From NCBI RefSeq assembly GCF_001904725.1, contig NZ_MRCE01000040.1, positions 1 through 62,600 on the forward strand: a DNA stretch of 62,600 nt, in the 5' to 3' direction. A model generated the notes under the pieces. That model saw only the letters and a program-made list of their open reading frames with translations. It did no database searches and had not been told where the DNA came from. Source of the DNA: Phormidium ambiguum IAM M-71. Its GTDB lineage: Bacteria > Cyanobacteriota > Cyanobacteriia > Cyanobacteriales > Aerosakkonemataceae. Positions 62,366 through 62,600 of this stretch are shown piece by piece (within the stretch, counting starts at the first letter, position 1; each line of letters begins with the position of its first letter). The translations under genes and the position numbers were made by a program.

Positions 62366-62455
62366 GGTGGACGGCTGTGATACTTACCCTATAAGGGTTA
62401 GATGCTGTCCACCTGCGACGATTTATCGAGGGTGAAAACTACGTAAGGTGGACAG
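62366..62455. repeat. Cluster of inverted repeats around GGTGGAC
   Basis: GGTGGAC is at 62366-62372 and 62447-62453 and its complement GTCCACC at 62407-62413. A 10-bp pair, CTGTCCACCT and AGGTGGACAG, encloses 62405-62455. Between the first two lies a small dyad ACCCT ATA AGGGT at 62386-62398. It could be an origin, operator or folded RNA. Confidence 0.5.
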
Positions 62456-62600
62456 AAGAAAGCCAGCTTGCCTCAACAATTGGAATTAGATTAGTCAGTT
62501 AGATGCTTGATGCCGATCCGCTCTTCTTAGCACGCTGGCGCTTATATCAAAGGGAAAAAGTTGTAGTAAGATTAAAAGCAAGAGCAAGCGTCCGGCTCAA

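Larger units (their letters stand above)
61827..62600. other. Gene-poor terminal stretch with iteron-like arrays
   Basis: I see no convincing gene here. It holds the direct array at 61962-61994, a single related unit AGTGACGGA at 62028-62036, the inverted array at 62178-62210, a repeat-like string near 62250-62270 (GCTATACGCCACGCTGCGCG) and an inverted-repeat cluster at 62366-62455. The organization fits a plasmid origin, centromere or telomere-proximal region. Confidence 0.55.

Noticed and set aside
1-62600. Window as a complete circular plasmid
   Set aside because: The two ends show no overlap by eye and nothing proves that they join.

Overview
The window reads as accessory DNA of a cyanobacterium, probably a filamentous one. 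The HIP1 octamer GCGATCGC recurs throughout, the base composition is AT-rich, and the protein set is typical of large cyanobacterial plasmids or islands: a two-EF-hand calcium protein, a CHAT-TPR protein, a trypsin with its TCOD1 partner, an NB-ARC protein, TnpB, ParA/ParB and a DPPW-type methyltransferase. No rRNA, tRNA, ribosomal protein or core metabolic operon was seen. Replication, partition, mobilization and telomere-resolution genes together suggest a large mobilizable plasmid, possibly linear. I cannot tell whether the two window ends join.

Layout. 0.1-3.0 kb: EF-hand protein, a telomere resolvase (protelomerase-like) gene and a divergent partner gene. 3.0-7.3 kb: a compact minus-strand operon of an HTH protein, small membrane and coiled-coil proteins and a membrane-anchored coiled-coil P-loop ATPase, with a candidate -1 frameshift site. 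7.6-11.5 kb: small RHH and coiled-coil proteins, then a zinc-ribbon protein and a 937-residue D5-type primase-helicase, the likely replication protein. 11.6-16.2 kb: an AbiU2/HEPN-like protein, a PIN-like gene pair, and a TnpB element that splits a third gene. 16.3-20.6 kb: the tail of a NACHT protein next to a 3.24 kb Tn3-like element whose transposase lacks its DDE domain. 20.6-23.3 kb: zinc ribbon, histidine phosphatase, tyrosine recombinase.

23.4-38.8 kb holds a signalling or conflict cluster: a protease-WD40-LamG protein, trypsin plus TCOD1, CHAT-TPR, two further TPR proteins, a Ser/Thr kinase and an NB-ARC protein. A divergent holin-like plus two cell-wall hydrolase genes adjoins it. 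38.9-52.5 kb is a candidate defence island. It holds an unrecognised two-gene unit (an SF2-type helicase and a 1177-residue protein) and a tightly packed operon of DUF4186-like, radical SAM, DPPW methyltransferase, ASCH and P-loop kinase genes. Upstream lie an XRE-ImmA protease and a nucleotidyltransferase-like protein behind a double-dyad operator.

52.5-60.7 kb is the maintenance end: Fic, relaxase, MobC-like protein, SF1 helicase, ParB and ParA. parB carries four in-frame 20-bp palindromes, each encoding the peptide RRNVSP; they are candidate intragenic partition sites. 61.1-62.6 kb holds a Phd-type antitoxin with a 51-residue partner, then a gene-poor stretch with two oppositely oriented arrays of a GGTGACGGT motif at an exact 12-bp period, a candidate origin or centromere.

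All family assignments come from motif recognition by eye; no database search was run.
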